DNA of 44,683 nucleotides from an uncultured Prevotellaceae bacterium. Its GTDB lineage: Bacteria > Bacteroidota > Bacteroidia > Bacteroidales > Bacteroidaceae. Under the pieces are notes generated by a model. The model had not been told where the DNA came from. It did no database searches and saw only the letters and a list, made by a program, of their open reading frames with translations. Where the stretch lies: the NCBI GenBank assembly GCA_902783165.1, contig CACZPU010000117.1, forward strand, positions 1 through 44,683. Reading direction: 5' to 3'. A program made the position numbers and the translations under genes. How positions within the stretch are numbered: position 1 is the stretch's first letter; the number at the start of each line of letters is the position of its first letter. Below are positions 26,801-34,715 of the stretch, one piece after another.

Positions 26801-26949
26801 CAGGCTTGCAGAATTTGAAGCTTTATGTCAACGGTAACAACCTCGCACTCTGGACCGACATGCCTGACGACCGTGAGTCGAACACTGGCGGTTGGAGCGC
26901 ATATCCTACACAGCGCCGTTTCAATATCGGTCTTAGAGTTACACTTTAA
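23800..26949 (+). CDS. xusA: SusC-like TonB-dependent xylo-oligosaccharide transporter XusA
   Basis: 1049-residue outer-membrane transporter. Signal peptide to about residue 27 (SSSLYAQ), carboxypeptidase-D-like N-terminal domain about 30-115 (VTGTVTDENKEPLIGATVVV), TonB-box region EEVVVVGFG near 111, plug about 125-230 (LPGVITMSS, IRGASSW, DPLVLVDGVERP, VLKDASATAVFGVRGANGVILITTKRG), then the 22-strand barrel ending in RRFNIGLRVTL. Its partner lipoprotein XusB follows after 18 bp. Gly and Arg codons are mostly GGT and CGT, suggesting high expression. Confidence 0.95.
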   Translation: MKNQRQLIKQTLLAILMLISFSSSLYAQGGIKVTGTVTDENKEPLIGATVVVKGNSARGTVTDFDGNFSLEVPSESVTLVFTYVGMSMQEKFVGKQRVFNIVLSENSMLEEVVVVGFGQQKKESVVGAITQTNAKTLERTGGVSSLAQALTGNLPGVITMSSTGQPGEEDPTITIRGASSWNGSDPLVLVDGVERPMSSVDINSVATISVLKDASATAVFGVRGANGVILITTKRGQEGKATININASTTLKTYSKLPDMMDSYDALALRNRSIEKELVLAPNEWTNYTPLAIMDKYRHPANREEWERYPNVDWIDELLKSVATSYNANVNLSGGTRFVKYFASVDFTHEGDIYKKVRNVRGYQPGFSYDRINVRSNLDFNLTKTTQLHVNLSGSHAVRKATQAQYENLVWSAFYGIAPGAFRPVYDNGMWGYYNPNPTQAAQNSMEYLSVGGIGYTTTDRLNTDFTLEQDLSFITKGLNAQFKLAFDNSFQEGGRGVDDTNDWENDAHYWINPSTGIGVSDVQPETNYKFDYKNNNAWSQGAGQVQNWMTYRRLNYSAQLNYSNTFGKHTVGAMGNFSREQYSTGSDSPHYRENWVFRATYDFARRYMLEYNGAYNGSEIFSKDNRFAFFNSGAIGWMVSEEAFMKPLVEKRIIDMLKLRASYGEIGDDHVKQGRWLFRDTWTNSGNVRPGSVASGGNPDFAKSSYTWWQLSQEGNPDLHWEKATKFDAAVDFSFLGGLITGSFDYFKENRTDILIDGSERAVPSYYGGNAPVANLGKVKSSGYELDVRFNKQLNSNLRLWGSLAITHAKNIIQERDDPKLTPEYQKRAGKTIGQTYTYLDYGYYNNWDELYGSTAHDEYDDNRMPGNYIILDYDADGVISLNDNIPYGFSNIPQNTYNFQIGFDWKGWSAFVQFYGTNNVSRSVSLQSLADNRTSGYFEGSYWTADNQNADVPLPRWSSDAKASQYTNGTRFMFDGSYLRLKYAEISYTFSKEKWLKAAGLQNLKLYVNGNNLALWTDMPDDRESNTGGWSAYPTQRRFNIGLRVTL

Positions 26950-26967
26950 CATTAATCAAGAAATAAA

Positions 26968-28911
26968 ATGAAAAAGTCATTTATATATATTCTATTCGCA
27001 TTTTTGGCAGGAACCGTTAGCCTGAGTTCCTGTACCGATTATCTGGAAAGAGATGCTGAGTCAGTTCTTCAGGGTGAAGATGCGTTTAAGAATTTTGCAA
27101 ATTTCCAGGGATTTGTCGAGGTGATGTATAGCGTCATCCCTGATGTGGCAAAAAGCCACTGGACAAGTTGTTTTAACTGGGGTGAAGACGAGGTCCATAC
27201 TTTCGATAGTGGTTGGGCAAATAGCGTATTCATTGCTATGGTAGACAATGGTAACTATCGTGGATATATCGGCAATGCATCTTGCTTCCTTGATCGTCCT
27301 TGGGCTGTTGGACAAATTAATGGTAGCGCAGGAGAACGTTTCGACAAGTCTCTTTGGGGTGGTAGCTGGTATGGCATTCGTCAGGCCAATTTGGGCTTGA
27401 AAGCATTGGCCGACGGCTTATTGACAGATGCAACTCAGGAAGAGCGCAACCTCATCAAGGGCCAGTTGCTTTTCTTCCGTGCTTGGTTCTATTTTGAGCT
27501 CTGTACTTATTGGGGAGGACTTCCATATATCACAGAACCTCTTGATCCAGGTGCTCAGTTCAATCTGCCTCGTGAAACTTTCCAAGAGTGTGCCGACAAG
27601 ATGGCTGCCGACTTCAAGGAAGCTGCCGATTTGTTGCCTATCAACTGGGATAACACCGCCACTGGTGCACAAATTGGTAAAGGACGCAACGATCTTCGTC
27701 CTAACAAGATTTGGGCATTGTCCTACATGGGAAAAGCATTGCTCTATGCCGGTAGTCCTTTGATGGTGAATGGTGTTGATGCAACAGGCGATACCTATAA
27801 ATATGATGCTGAATATTGTAAACGCGCAGCCGATGCCTTTGGCGAGGTTCTGAACTTGGTTGAAAGTGGCCAGACGCAATATGCTTTAGTGCCTTTCGAG
27901 GATTATCACACTTTGTTCTACACACAGAAGCAGAATTGGTTGATGCCAGGTGGAACCGAGGCCATTATGCGTAGTCCTACATTTGGAGCTGACTCTTACT
28001 GGCGCCAGGCCAATGTCTACGGACCAAAGGAAATTGCCGATGGTGACGGTATCGTATTGCATCCAGCTGCCAACTATGTGAACTATTTCGGTATGGCAAA
28101 CGGACTGCCATTGAATGCAGAAGGTTCTGGTTTCGACAAGACACATCCTTGGAAGGATCGCGACCCACGTTTCTATTACAACTTCATGTATGATGGTTGT
28201 CAGTTGTTCAGCGGTCAGCCTTCTGACGATTCCAAACTGGAATTCCAATATGCCAATCTGTACGAAGGTGGTAACTGTATACAAGACCTTCACAGAAGTC
28301 GTACCGGATACTTTGAATATAAGTTTATATCCAAAGACTGTAACACAATTGACAATGGCCACAGCGGATGGACAAACGCTTTCCACATCCACCTCTCTTG
28401 GATGCGTTTGGCAGATGTATATTTGATGTATGCCGAAGCTGCTGACATGGGTTATGGCGGTGCGAAAGGAAAGTCTTCCAAGTGTCCTCTGACAGCAGAA
28501 GATGCCGTTAATAAGATTCGTGCGCGTGCCGGTGTTGGCGCAGTAGATGCCCGCTATACTGGTAATGCTGATAGATTCATGGATGAGATTCGCCGTGAAC
28601 GTGCCGTTGAACTTTCTTTCGAAGGACATCGTTTCAACGACCTTCGCCGTTGGAAGTTGCTGACGGTTTATCCTTACAACATCAAGACCAGACAGAAGTT
28701 CGACCGTGTACGTGGTAAACACATTGATCCCGATACAGATCCATTCCATCCTGGACTCGACATCACTGTCGATCCAAAGGAGAACGAAGTAAAGAATTTC
28801 AGGGAGGAAGTGATTATCGAGCGCAACCTCAGTGCAAAGCATTACTGGCTCCCCTTCAAGAATGATGATGTAATGATTTATCCTGAGTTCCAACAGAATC
28901 CTGGATGGTAA
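26968..28911 (+). CDS. xusB: SusD-like xylan-binding lipoprotein XusB
   Basis: 647 residues; lipobox SLSSC followed by acidic residues (TDYLERDAE), a surface-export type context. SusD/RagB features: WYGIRQANLGLKAL, LLFFRAWFYFELCTYWGGLPYI, DKIRARAG-type segment (NKIRARAGVG), and RRERAVELSFEGHRFNDLRRWK near the C-terminus. Caps XusA and binds xylan fragments. Operonic between xusA (18 bp) and xusC (30 bp). Confidence 0.94.
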   Translation: MKKSFIYILFAFLAGTVSLSSCTDYLERDAESVLQGEDAFKNFANFQGFVEVMYSVIPDVAKSHWTSCFNWGEDEVHTFDSGWANSVFIAMVDNGNYRGYIGNASCFLDRPWAVGQINGSAGERFDKSLWGGSWYGIRQANLGLKALADGLLTDATQEERNLIKGQLLFFRAWFYFELCTYWGGLPYITEPLDPGAQFNLPRETFQECADKMAADFKEAADLLPINWDNTATGAQIGKGRNDLRPNKIWALSYMGKALLYAGSPLMVNGVDATGDTYKYDAEYCKRAADAFGEVLNLVESGQTQYALVPFEDYHTLFYTQKQNWLMPGGTEAIMRSPTFGADSYWRQANVYGPKEIADGDGIVLHPAANYVNYFGMANGLPLNAEGSGFDKTHPWKDRDPRFYYNFMYDGCQLFSGQPSDDSKLEFQYANLYEGGNCIQDLHRSRTGYFEYKFISKDCNTIDNGHSGWTNAFHIHLSWMRLADVYLMYAEAADMGYGGAKGKSSKCPLTAEDAVNKIRARAGVGAVDARYTGNADRFMDEIRRERAVELSFEGHRFNDLRRWKLLTVYPYNIKTRQKFDRVRGKHIDPDTDPFHPGLDITVDPKENEVKNFREEVIIERNLSAKHYWLPFKNDDVMIYPEFQQNPGW

Positions 28912-28941
28912 TTCTTCAAGAAGAAAGATTAAACATTAAAG

Positions 28942-31755
28942 ATGAAAAGTTTTATGAAACATAAGATATTATATATGTCAGCGCTTATGGCATTGTCGAC
29001 GGTCACTCCTGCGGTGGCTCAGGATGATGCAGAGTCAGACTCGACACTCGTCAATGTGGCTTTCCGCACTGTGGACAAGCAGGATATGCTGGGTGGCATC
29101 TCTGTCTTTGACATGAAGGAGTTGCAAGACAAGGCATATAGCAGCTACAGCTTAGACTATGTAGATAATGTTGTTGGAGGTTTCAACGGAAACATCTGGG
29201 GAAACGATGAATATCTCGTCGTTGTCGACGGTATGGTGCGTGATGCCAACAATGTGCTACCTACTGAAATTGACCAGATAACCCTTTTGAAGGGTGCTGC
29301 TGCTGTCGTGCTCTACGGACCGCGTGCCGCCAAAGGTGTTCTTCAGATTACAACCAAACGTGGTAAGATTGGTGATCTTCGCATCAACTTCCATGCCAAC
29401 GGTGGTCTCTATACACCGAAGGTGTTCCCGAAATATATGGGTTCAGCCGAGTATATGAGCTTCTTCAACCAGGCTCGCCGCAATGACGGTCTGGCCGCAA
29501 ACTATTCTGATGAAGAGATCTATCGCTATGCTTCACGTCAGAATCCTTATCGTTATCCTGACTTCGATATGTATTCTTCCGACTATCTTAAGAAGTCATT
29601 CGGTCGCTATGAGGGTATTCTTGAAGTGACTGGTGGTAATAATCGAATGAAATACTACACCACAACAGGTTACTACCGTGAATCTTCACTCTTGAAGGTA
29701 GGAAAGACAAAGGACAACTATACCAGCCGTTTCTTTGTTCGTGGTAACATTGATGTGGAACTCAACTCTTTCTTGTCGGCCAAAGCCGATGCAAATGTAA
29801 CGTTCTATGATTCTTATAGTGCAAGTGTTGACTGGTGGGGCCAGGCTTCCAAATTGCGTCCTCATTTGGTTACACCGCTCATCCCAATGAGTTACATCGA
29901 GACTGCCGACCTCAATTCTATGAATTTGGTTAAGAACAGTAACTATTTGCAGGGCGATATGTTCTTCGGTGGTACACAGGCTAATCCAACAAACCCCTAT
30001 GCCGATGCATTTGCCGCTGGTGACAGCAAATTCGTAAGCCGTCAGTTCCAGTTCAACACTGAGTTTGATGTCAAGCTCGATGTACTGACCAAGGGTTTGA
30101 TGTTCCGTGCCAAGTATGGTATCGACTACGCATCAACCTACAATCAGGGCTACTCCAATGAGTATGCAACATTTGCTCCGGATTGGACCAATTACTCCGG
30201 ACCAGATATGATTGCATCCATCACACAGTATGGACAGGACAAGAAGACTGGTGACGAGAATATTTCGAACACAGCTTATCGCTATACTTATAATGTTTCT
30301 TGTCAGTTCGACTATACCAAGACTTTTGCAGAGAAGCACAATCTGTTCGGCATGGTTTTGGGTAATATATGGCAGACACAACGCGATGGTCACTATCATC
30401 GTGCAACCAACGTCAACCTCGGAGCGTTGTTGTCTTACAACTACGATCATACATACTATGTTGACTTTAGCGCTGCCATGCCTTATTCTACTAAGATGCC
30501 AAAAGGTAAGCGCGCCAATTTATCACCGTCACTCACCTTGGGATGGCGTCCAACAAAGGACCTGTTGAAAGATACTTTCGTTGACGACCTCATGCTTTCA
30601 GCATCTTACAGTATCCTCAATCAGGATTTGGACATCACAACCGACGACAATGAGGATGGCTATTATCTTTATAAGTCAGTGATGAAGTCGGGTGGTTGGT
30701 ATGCTTGGGACGACAATGGCGGTACGTCTGCTACTGAGTTCCAGCGTGGTGACAACCCCGATATGACCTTCGTTAAGCGCAAGGAGTTCTCTGTTGGCCT
30801 TCGCGGCTCTATGTTCGACAAGTTCATCACTTTCGACGTGAACTTCTTCACTAGCAAGATGGACGGTGGATTGGCACGTATCGCCAGTCTCTATCCTAAC
30901 TACTTCACACAGGTAGGTTATCCTTCTTCTTCCATCATTCCTTACGTTAACTACAACGCCGACAAGCGCACAGGTATCGATTTCAGCGTTTACTTCCAAA
31001 AGAAATTGGGTCAGGTTGACTTCAAACTTGGTGTGAGTGGTATGTGGTACAAGAGCACAGCCGACAAGCGTGACGAGAATTACGAATACAGCTATCTGTC
31101 TCGCATCGGTCAGCCTCTGAATGGTTACTGGGGATTGCAGAGCAATGGCTTGTTCCAGTCTCAGGCAGAGATTGACGCTGCCCCGACACAAACCTTCGGT
31201 GAAGTGCGTCCTGGTGACATCCGCTATGTAGACCAGAACAATGATGGCAAGATCGACAATAACGACCAAGTGTTCTTAGGTCGTTGGGATTCTCCTTTCA
31301 TGAGTGGTATCAACTTGACACTGAAGTGGAAAAACTTTACATTCTTCGCTCTTGGTAACCTCTACTTGGGTGGCCATGGCATGAAAGATACTTCCTACTT
31401 CTGGATGCCAGGTTCGAGCAAGTACTCGGAAATTGCACGCGAGACTTGGACGCCAGAAAATACATCTGCCGCCTATCCTCGTCTGACCACTACCAATGGT
31501 GATAACAATTACCGTTACTCAGACTTCTGGATGTATAAGAACGACCGTTTCAACCTCCGCAAGGTACAGCTCACTTACAGCATCCCGGCATCAGCATTTG
31601 AAAACTCGTTTGCCAAGTTTGTCAAGGGTATTGATGTATTCGTAAGTGGCAATAGCCTGCTTACCATTGCCAAGGAGCGCAAACTCTTGGAGATGAATGT
31701 GGGTAGTGCACCTCAGAACCGTTACTACAGTATTGGCCTCAAGGCAATATTCTAA
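28942..31755 (+). CDS. xusC: second SusC-like transporter XusC, short N-terminus
   Basis: 937 residues. After the signal peptide (TVTPAVAQ) the sequence passes directly to a plug-like region (ISVFDMKELQDKA, YLVVVDGMVRD, LKGAAAVVLYGPRAAKGVLQITTKRG). The carboxypeptidase-D-like domain of XusA is absent. The barrel ends RYYSIGLKAIF. Expected to pair with XusD for import of a second xylan fragment class. Confidence 0.93.
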   Translation: MKSFMKHKILYMSALMALSTVTPAVAQDDAESDSTLVNVAFRTVDKQDMLGGISVFDMKELQDKAYSSYSLDYVDNVVGGFNGNIWGNDEYLVVVDGMVRDANNVLPTEIDQITLLKGAAAVVLYGPRAAKGVLQITTKRGKIGDLRINFHANGGLYTPKVFPKYMGSAEYMSFFNQARRNDGLAANYSDEEIYRYASRQNPYRYPDFDMYSSDYLKKSFGRYEGILEVTGGNNRMKYYTTTGYYRESSLLKVGKTKDNYTSRFFVRGNIDVELNSFLSAKADANVTFYDSYSASVDWWGQASKLRPHLVTPLIPMSYIETADLNSMNLVKNSNYLQGDMFFGGTQANPTNPYADAFAAGDSKFVSRQFQFNTEFDVKLDVLTKGLMFRAKYGIDYASTYNQGYSNEYATFAPDWTNYSGPDMIASITQYGQDKKTGDENISNTAYRYTYNVSCQFDYTKTFAEKHNLFGMVLGNIWQTQRDGHYHRATNVNLGALLSYNYDHTYYVDFSAAMPYSTKMPKGKRANLSPSLTLGWRPTKDLLKDTFVDDLMLSASYSILNQDLDITTDDNEDGYYLYKSVMKSGGWYAWDDNGGTSATEFQRGDNPDMTFVKRKEFSVGLRGSMFDKFITFDVNFFTSKMDGGLARIASLYPNYFTQVGYPSSSIIPYVNYNADKRTGIDFSVYFQKKLGQVDFKLGVSGMWYKSTADKRDENYEYSYLSRIGQPLNGYWGLQSNGLFQSQAEIDAAPTQTFGEVRPGDIRYVDQNNDGKIDNNDQVFLGRWDSPFMSGINLTLKWKNFTFFALGNLYLGGHGMKDTSYFWMPGSSKYSEIARETWTPENTSAAYPRLTTTNGDNNYRYSDFWMYKNDRFNLRKVQLTYSIPASAFENSFAKFVKGIDVFVSGNSLLTIAKERKLLEMNVGSAPQNRYYSIGLKAIF

Positions 31756-31759
31756 ACAG

Positions 31760-31774
31760 TGTAAAATTCTAAAA
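31760..31774 (+). repeat. 15-mer leader repeat before xusD (copy 1)
   Basis: TGTAAAATTCTAAAA, identical to the copy at 33624-33638 before xusE. It ends 12 bp before the xusD ATG, in the place of a ribosome binding site. Possibly an A-rich translation enhancer or a trace of duplication. Confidence 0.4.
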
Positions 31775-31786
31775 TAGAATACAATT

Positions 31787-33616
31787 ATGAGAAAGATAAA
31801 TAAATTTGCAGTTGTTTCTCTGATGGCATGTGGCATGTTGTCGCTCACTGGTTGCGACGATGCATTCGAACCTGCTGTAGAGAACCACAAGACGATAGAG
31901 CAGTTGGAGGGTATGCCACAATGGGCTGTCGGACTGTTGGGACACGCTTATATCAGTAATCCCTTGGGACAGGATCCTGTGGCTTGGACAATGACCGAAG
32001 TGGCTACCGACGATGCTGTTTCTAACGATGTGGACAACTCATACCGCAGAATGGCTTCCGGTACATGGCGTTCCGACAACAACCCGATGGACAACTGGCA
32101 GTATCTGCGTGCTTCATGGCAATATATCAACCAGTTCATCGAACTTGCTCCTAAAGTAGAGTGGGCAAACGACCCTGTGGCCGCTGAGCTGTACAAACAG
32201 CGTTTCCTGGGCGATGCCTATGGAATGCGTGCTCTTTATATGTACCATCTTTTAAGAGCTCATGCTGGCTATTCCAACGATGGTCAGTTGCTGGGTATTC
32301 CTATCTTGACCGAGTCTGAGACTGTTGAGTCTGAATTCAATGTTCCGCGCAACACTTTTGTAGAGTGTATCAAACAGTTGAACGACGATGTTGATCAGGC
32401 TATCAAATACCTGCCAGAGGATTATGGAACTACTGACAATATCAATGAGGTTCCTTCCAAATATCGTGAGATTGGAGCCAAGGCAGACTCTTATTCACGC
32501 GTTTTCGGTGACCATGCCAAGAACCGTATGAGCGCTCGTATCGCTAAGGCTATTCGTGCCCAGGCTGCTCTGTTGGCTGCCAGCCCTGCTTACAGCGATG
32601 GTTCTGGTGTGAAATGGGAAGATGCCGCCAACCTGTTGGCTGGAGTGCTGAAAGATGGTTTCGGAAACAATCCTGTTGGTGGAATCGACCCAACTGGCAA
32701 CCAATGGTATAATGAACATAAAGCCTTGGAGTCGATAGAGGCTGGTTTCAACCGTCCAGAGTTCTTGTGGCGTTCCAATAAGGGTGGTGACAGTTCTAAT
32801 GGCAGTGATTGGCAGAATTGGATTGAGTACAACAACTTCCCTCCATCTCTGTTTGGAAACGGACGTGTGAACCCATCGCAGAACCTGGTGGACGCATTCC
32901 CAATGTCCAACGGTCTTCCTATCACAGAGAGTGGCAGTGGCTATGACCCACAGAATCCATATGCTAACCGTGACCCACGTCTTGATCTCTACATCATCCA
33001 CAACGGCTCACAGTTCAAAGGACAAACTATCGACACTTCAGTAGACGGCACCAACAACGATGCTCTGAATCGTTATGATGGTCTTTCCACACGTACTGGT
33101 TACTATCTGAAGAAACTGTTGGTAGAGGATGTTAACTGCAATCCTAACAGTTTGGCAGGACAGTATCACGTAAGACCATGGATTCGCTATACAGAACTCT
33201 TCCTGGGTTATGCCGAGGCTGCTAACGAGGCTTGGGGACCTACCGGTGGCGGTTCTAATGGATTCTCTGCTTACGATGTCATCAAGGCCATTCGTCAGCG
33301 TGCTGGCATCATTGGTGGCGATATTTATCTGGAGAAATGCAAGAGCGACAAGAATCTGATGCGCGAGTTGATTCGCAACGAGCGTCGTATCGAGCTCTGT
33401 TTCGAGGGCTTCCGTTTCTGGGACCTCCGTCGCTGGAAGGTTGACCTGAACAAGCTCAATGAGACTGTGAAGGGTATTCGTATCTCTAACAACCACTACG
33501 AGGTGTTCAATGTTGAGGAACGCAAGTATTCCGACTATATGTACTATGGTCCTATACCATACAGTGAAACACTGAAATTCGATGCACTTATCCAGAACAA
33601 GGGATGGGGTAAATAA
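31787..33616 (+). CDS. xusD: SusD-like lipoprotein XusD
   Basis: 609 residues; lipobox LSLTGC then DDAFEPAVE. SusD features: YGMRALYMYHLLRAHAGY, AKAIRAQAALLAASPAY, ELFLGYAEAANEAWGP, IKAIRQRAGI, and RNERRIELCFEGFRFWDLRRWK. Partner of XusC, 31 bp downstream. The leader contains the 15-mer TGTAAAATTCTAAAA that recurs before xusE. Confidence 0.94.
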   Translation: MRKINKFAVVSLMACGMLSLTGCDDAFEPAVENHKTIEQLEGMPQWAVGLLGHAYISNPLGQDPVAWTMTEVATDDAVSNDVDNSYRRMASGTWRSDNNPMDNWQYLRASWQYINQFIELAPKVEWANDPVAAELYKQRFLGDAYGMRALYMYHLLRAHAGYSNDGQLLGIPILTESETVESEFNVPRNTFVECIKQLNDDVDQAIKYLPEDYGTTDNINEVPSKYREIGAKADSYSRVFGDHAKNRMSARIAKAIRAQAALLAASPAYSDGSGVKWEDAANLLAGVLKDGFGNNPVGGIDPTGNQWYNEHKALESIEAGFNRPEFLWRSNKGGDSSNGSDWQNWIEYNNFPPSLFGNGRVNPSQNLVDAFPMSNGLPITESGSGYDPQNPYANRDPRLDLYIIHNGSQFKGQTIDTSVDGTNNDALNRYDGLSTRTGYYLKKLLVEDVNCNPNSLAGQYHVRPWIRYTELFLGYAEAANEAWGPTGGGSNGFSAYDVIKAIRQRAGIIGGDIYLEKCKSDKNLMRELIRNERRIELCFEGFRFWDLRRWKVDLNKLNETVKGIRISNNHYEVFNVEERKYSDYMYYGPIPYSETLKFDALIQNKGWGK

Positions 33617-33623
33617 TTAACAA

Positions 33624-33638
33624 TGTAAAATTCTAAAA
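33624..33638 (+). repeat. 15-mer leader repeat before xusE (copy 2)
   Basis: Identical to 31760-31774, ending 4 bp before the xusE ATG. Confidence 0.4.
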
Positions 33639-33642
33639 AACT

Positions 33643-34680
33643 ATGAACAAGAAAATATTATATCTCTCAAGCGTATTGGTAGCGTTGCTGTTTGCTGCCT
33701 GCGAGAATGGCGACTGGGAGTTCCCCGACAACGACTATTCGGCTGTTTATTTTGCTTATCAGTCGCCTATTCGCACCATTACCCTTGGTGAGGAGAATAA
33801 GTATGTCACAGACAACACGCTGGATAATCTGCATCAGTGTATGATTATGGCAACCACTGCTGGTGTTTATAAAAACAACAAGGATATCAAGATAGATATT
33901 AAGGTGGACAACTCCTTGTGTAATGGAATCAAGTTTGTTGATGGTGGCGACATTGTTCCTATGCCGTCAAGTCATTACACGCTGAGTGGCAACCAGATTG
34001 TGATACCAAGTGGAAAGATTCTTGGTGGTGTCACAGTTCAGTTGACCGATGCCTATTTCGCTGACCCACTCTCTACGAAACTCACTTATGTGATTCCAGT
34101 GGTGATGACCAACGTTAATGGAGCCGACAGCATTCTGCAAGGAAAGCCCATGGACGGTGTATCAACGCCCAACCGTGTCATCAGTGCCGATTGGTCAGTA
34201 CAGCCGAAAGATTATGTTCTCTACGCTGTGAAGTACATCAGCCCCTACCAGGCCAACTATCTGCGCCGTGGCGTGGATGTCTACAGCGGTGCCAAAACTG
34301 GTACAGAAAGACGTCACGCAGCATACGTTGAGAGAGACGAGGTGCTTCAGGATCAATTCAGCACCCTCGGAATCAATGTTGTTGAATGGAACCGTGTTAC
34401 CAGGAATTCAAAGGGTGAGCTTATCGACAACCGTTTGAAACTCAGTTTCAGCGGTGATGGCAATTGCACCATTACATCCAATTCAGCTGGCGTGGCTGCT
34501 AGTGGCAGCGGCAAGTTCGTTTCCAAAGGCGACAAGAAGAGCTGGGGCGGCGAAGACCGTGATGTACTCTATTTGGACTATACCCTCGACTACGATGGCA
34601 TCAAGTGTGCTACCAAGGATACTCTTGTTGTCCGTGACCGTGGCGTACAAGGTGAGTGGTTCAAGGTTGAAGCGAAATAA
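33643..34680 (+). CDS. xusE: surface glycan-binding lipoprotein XusE (DUF1735-type)
   Basis: 345 residues; lipobox LLFAAC with an acidic tail (ENGDWEFPDND) suggesting surface export. An N-terminal DUF1735-like beta domain has YSAVYFAYQSPIRTITLGE and ends about residue 165 with KLTYVIPVVMTN; a second beta-rich domain follows (DUF5627-like). In xylan loci of Prevotella/Bacteroides the gene at this position, after the second SusD, is XusE, thought to hold xylan at the surface. No catalytic motifs seen. Confidence 0.85.
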   Translation: MNKKILYLSSVLVALLFAACENGDWEFPDNDYSAVYFAYQSPIRTITLGEENKYVTDNTLDNLHQCMIMATTAGVYKNNKDIKIDIKVDNSLCNGIKFVDGGDIVPMPSSHYTLSGNQIVIPSGKILGGVTVQLTDAYFADPLSTKLTYVIPVVMTNVNGADSILQGKPMDGVSTPNRVISADWSVQPKDYVLYAVKYISPYQANYLRRGVDVYSGAKTGTERRHAAYVERDEVLQDQFSTLGINVVEWNRVTRNSKGELIDNRLKLSFSGDGNCTITSNSAGVAASGSGKFVSKGDKKSWGGEDRDVLYLDYTLDYDGIKCATKDTLVVRDRGVQGEWFKVEAK

Positions 34681-34715
34681 TCAAAAGTATCAGACTTTGT
34701 AAATAGTAGAAAAAT

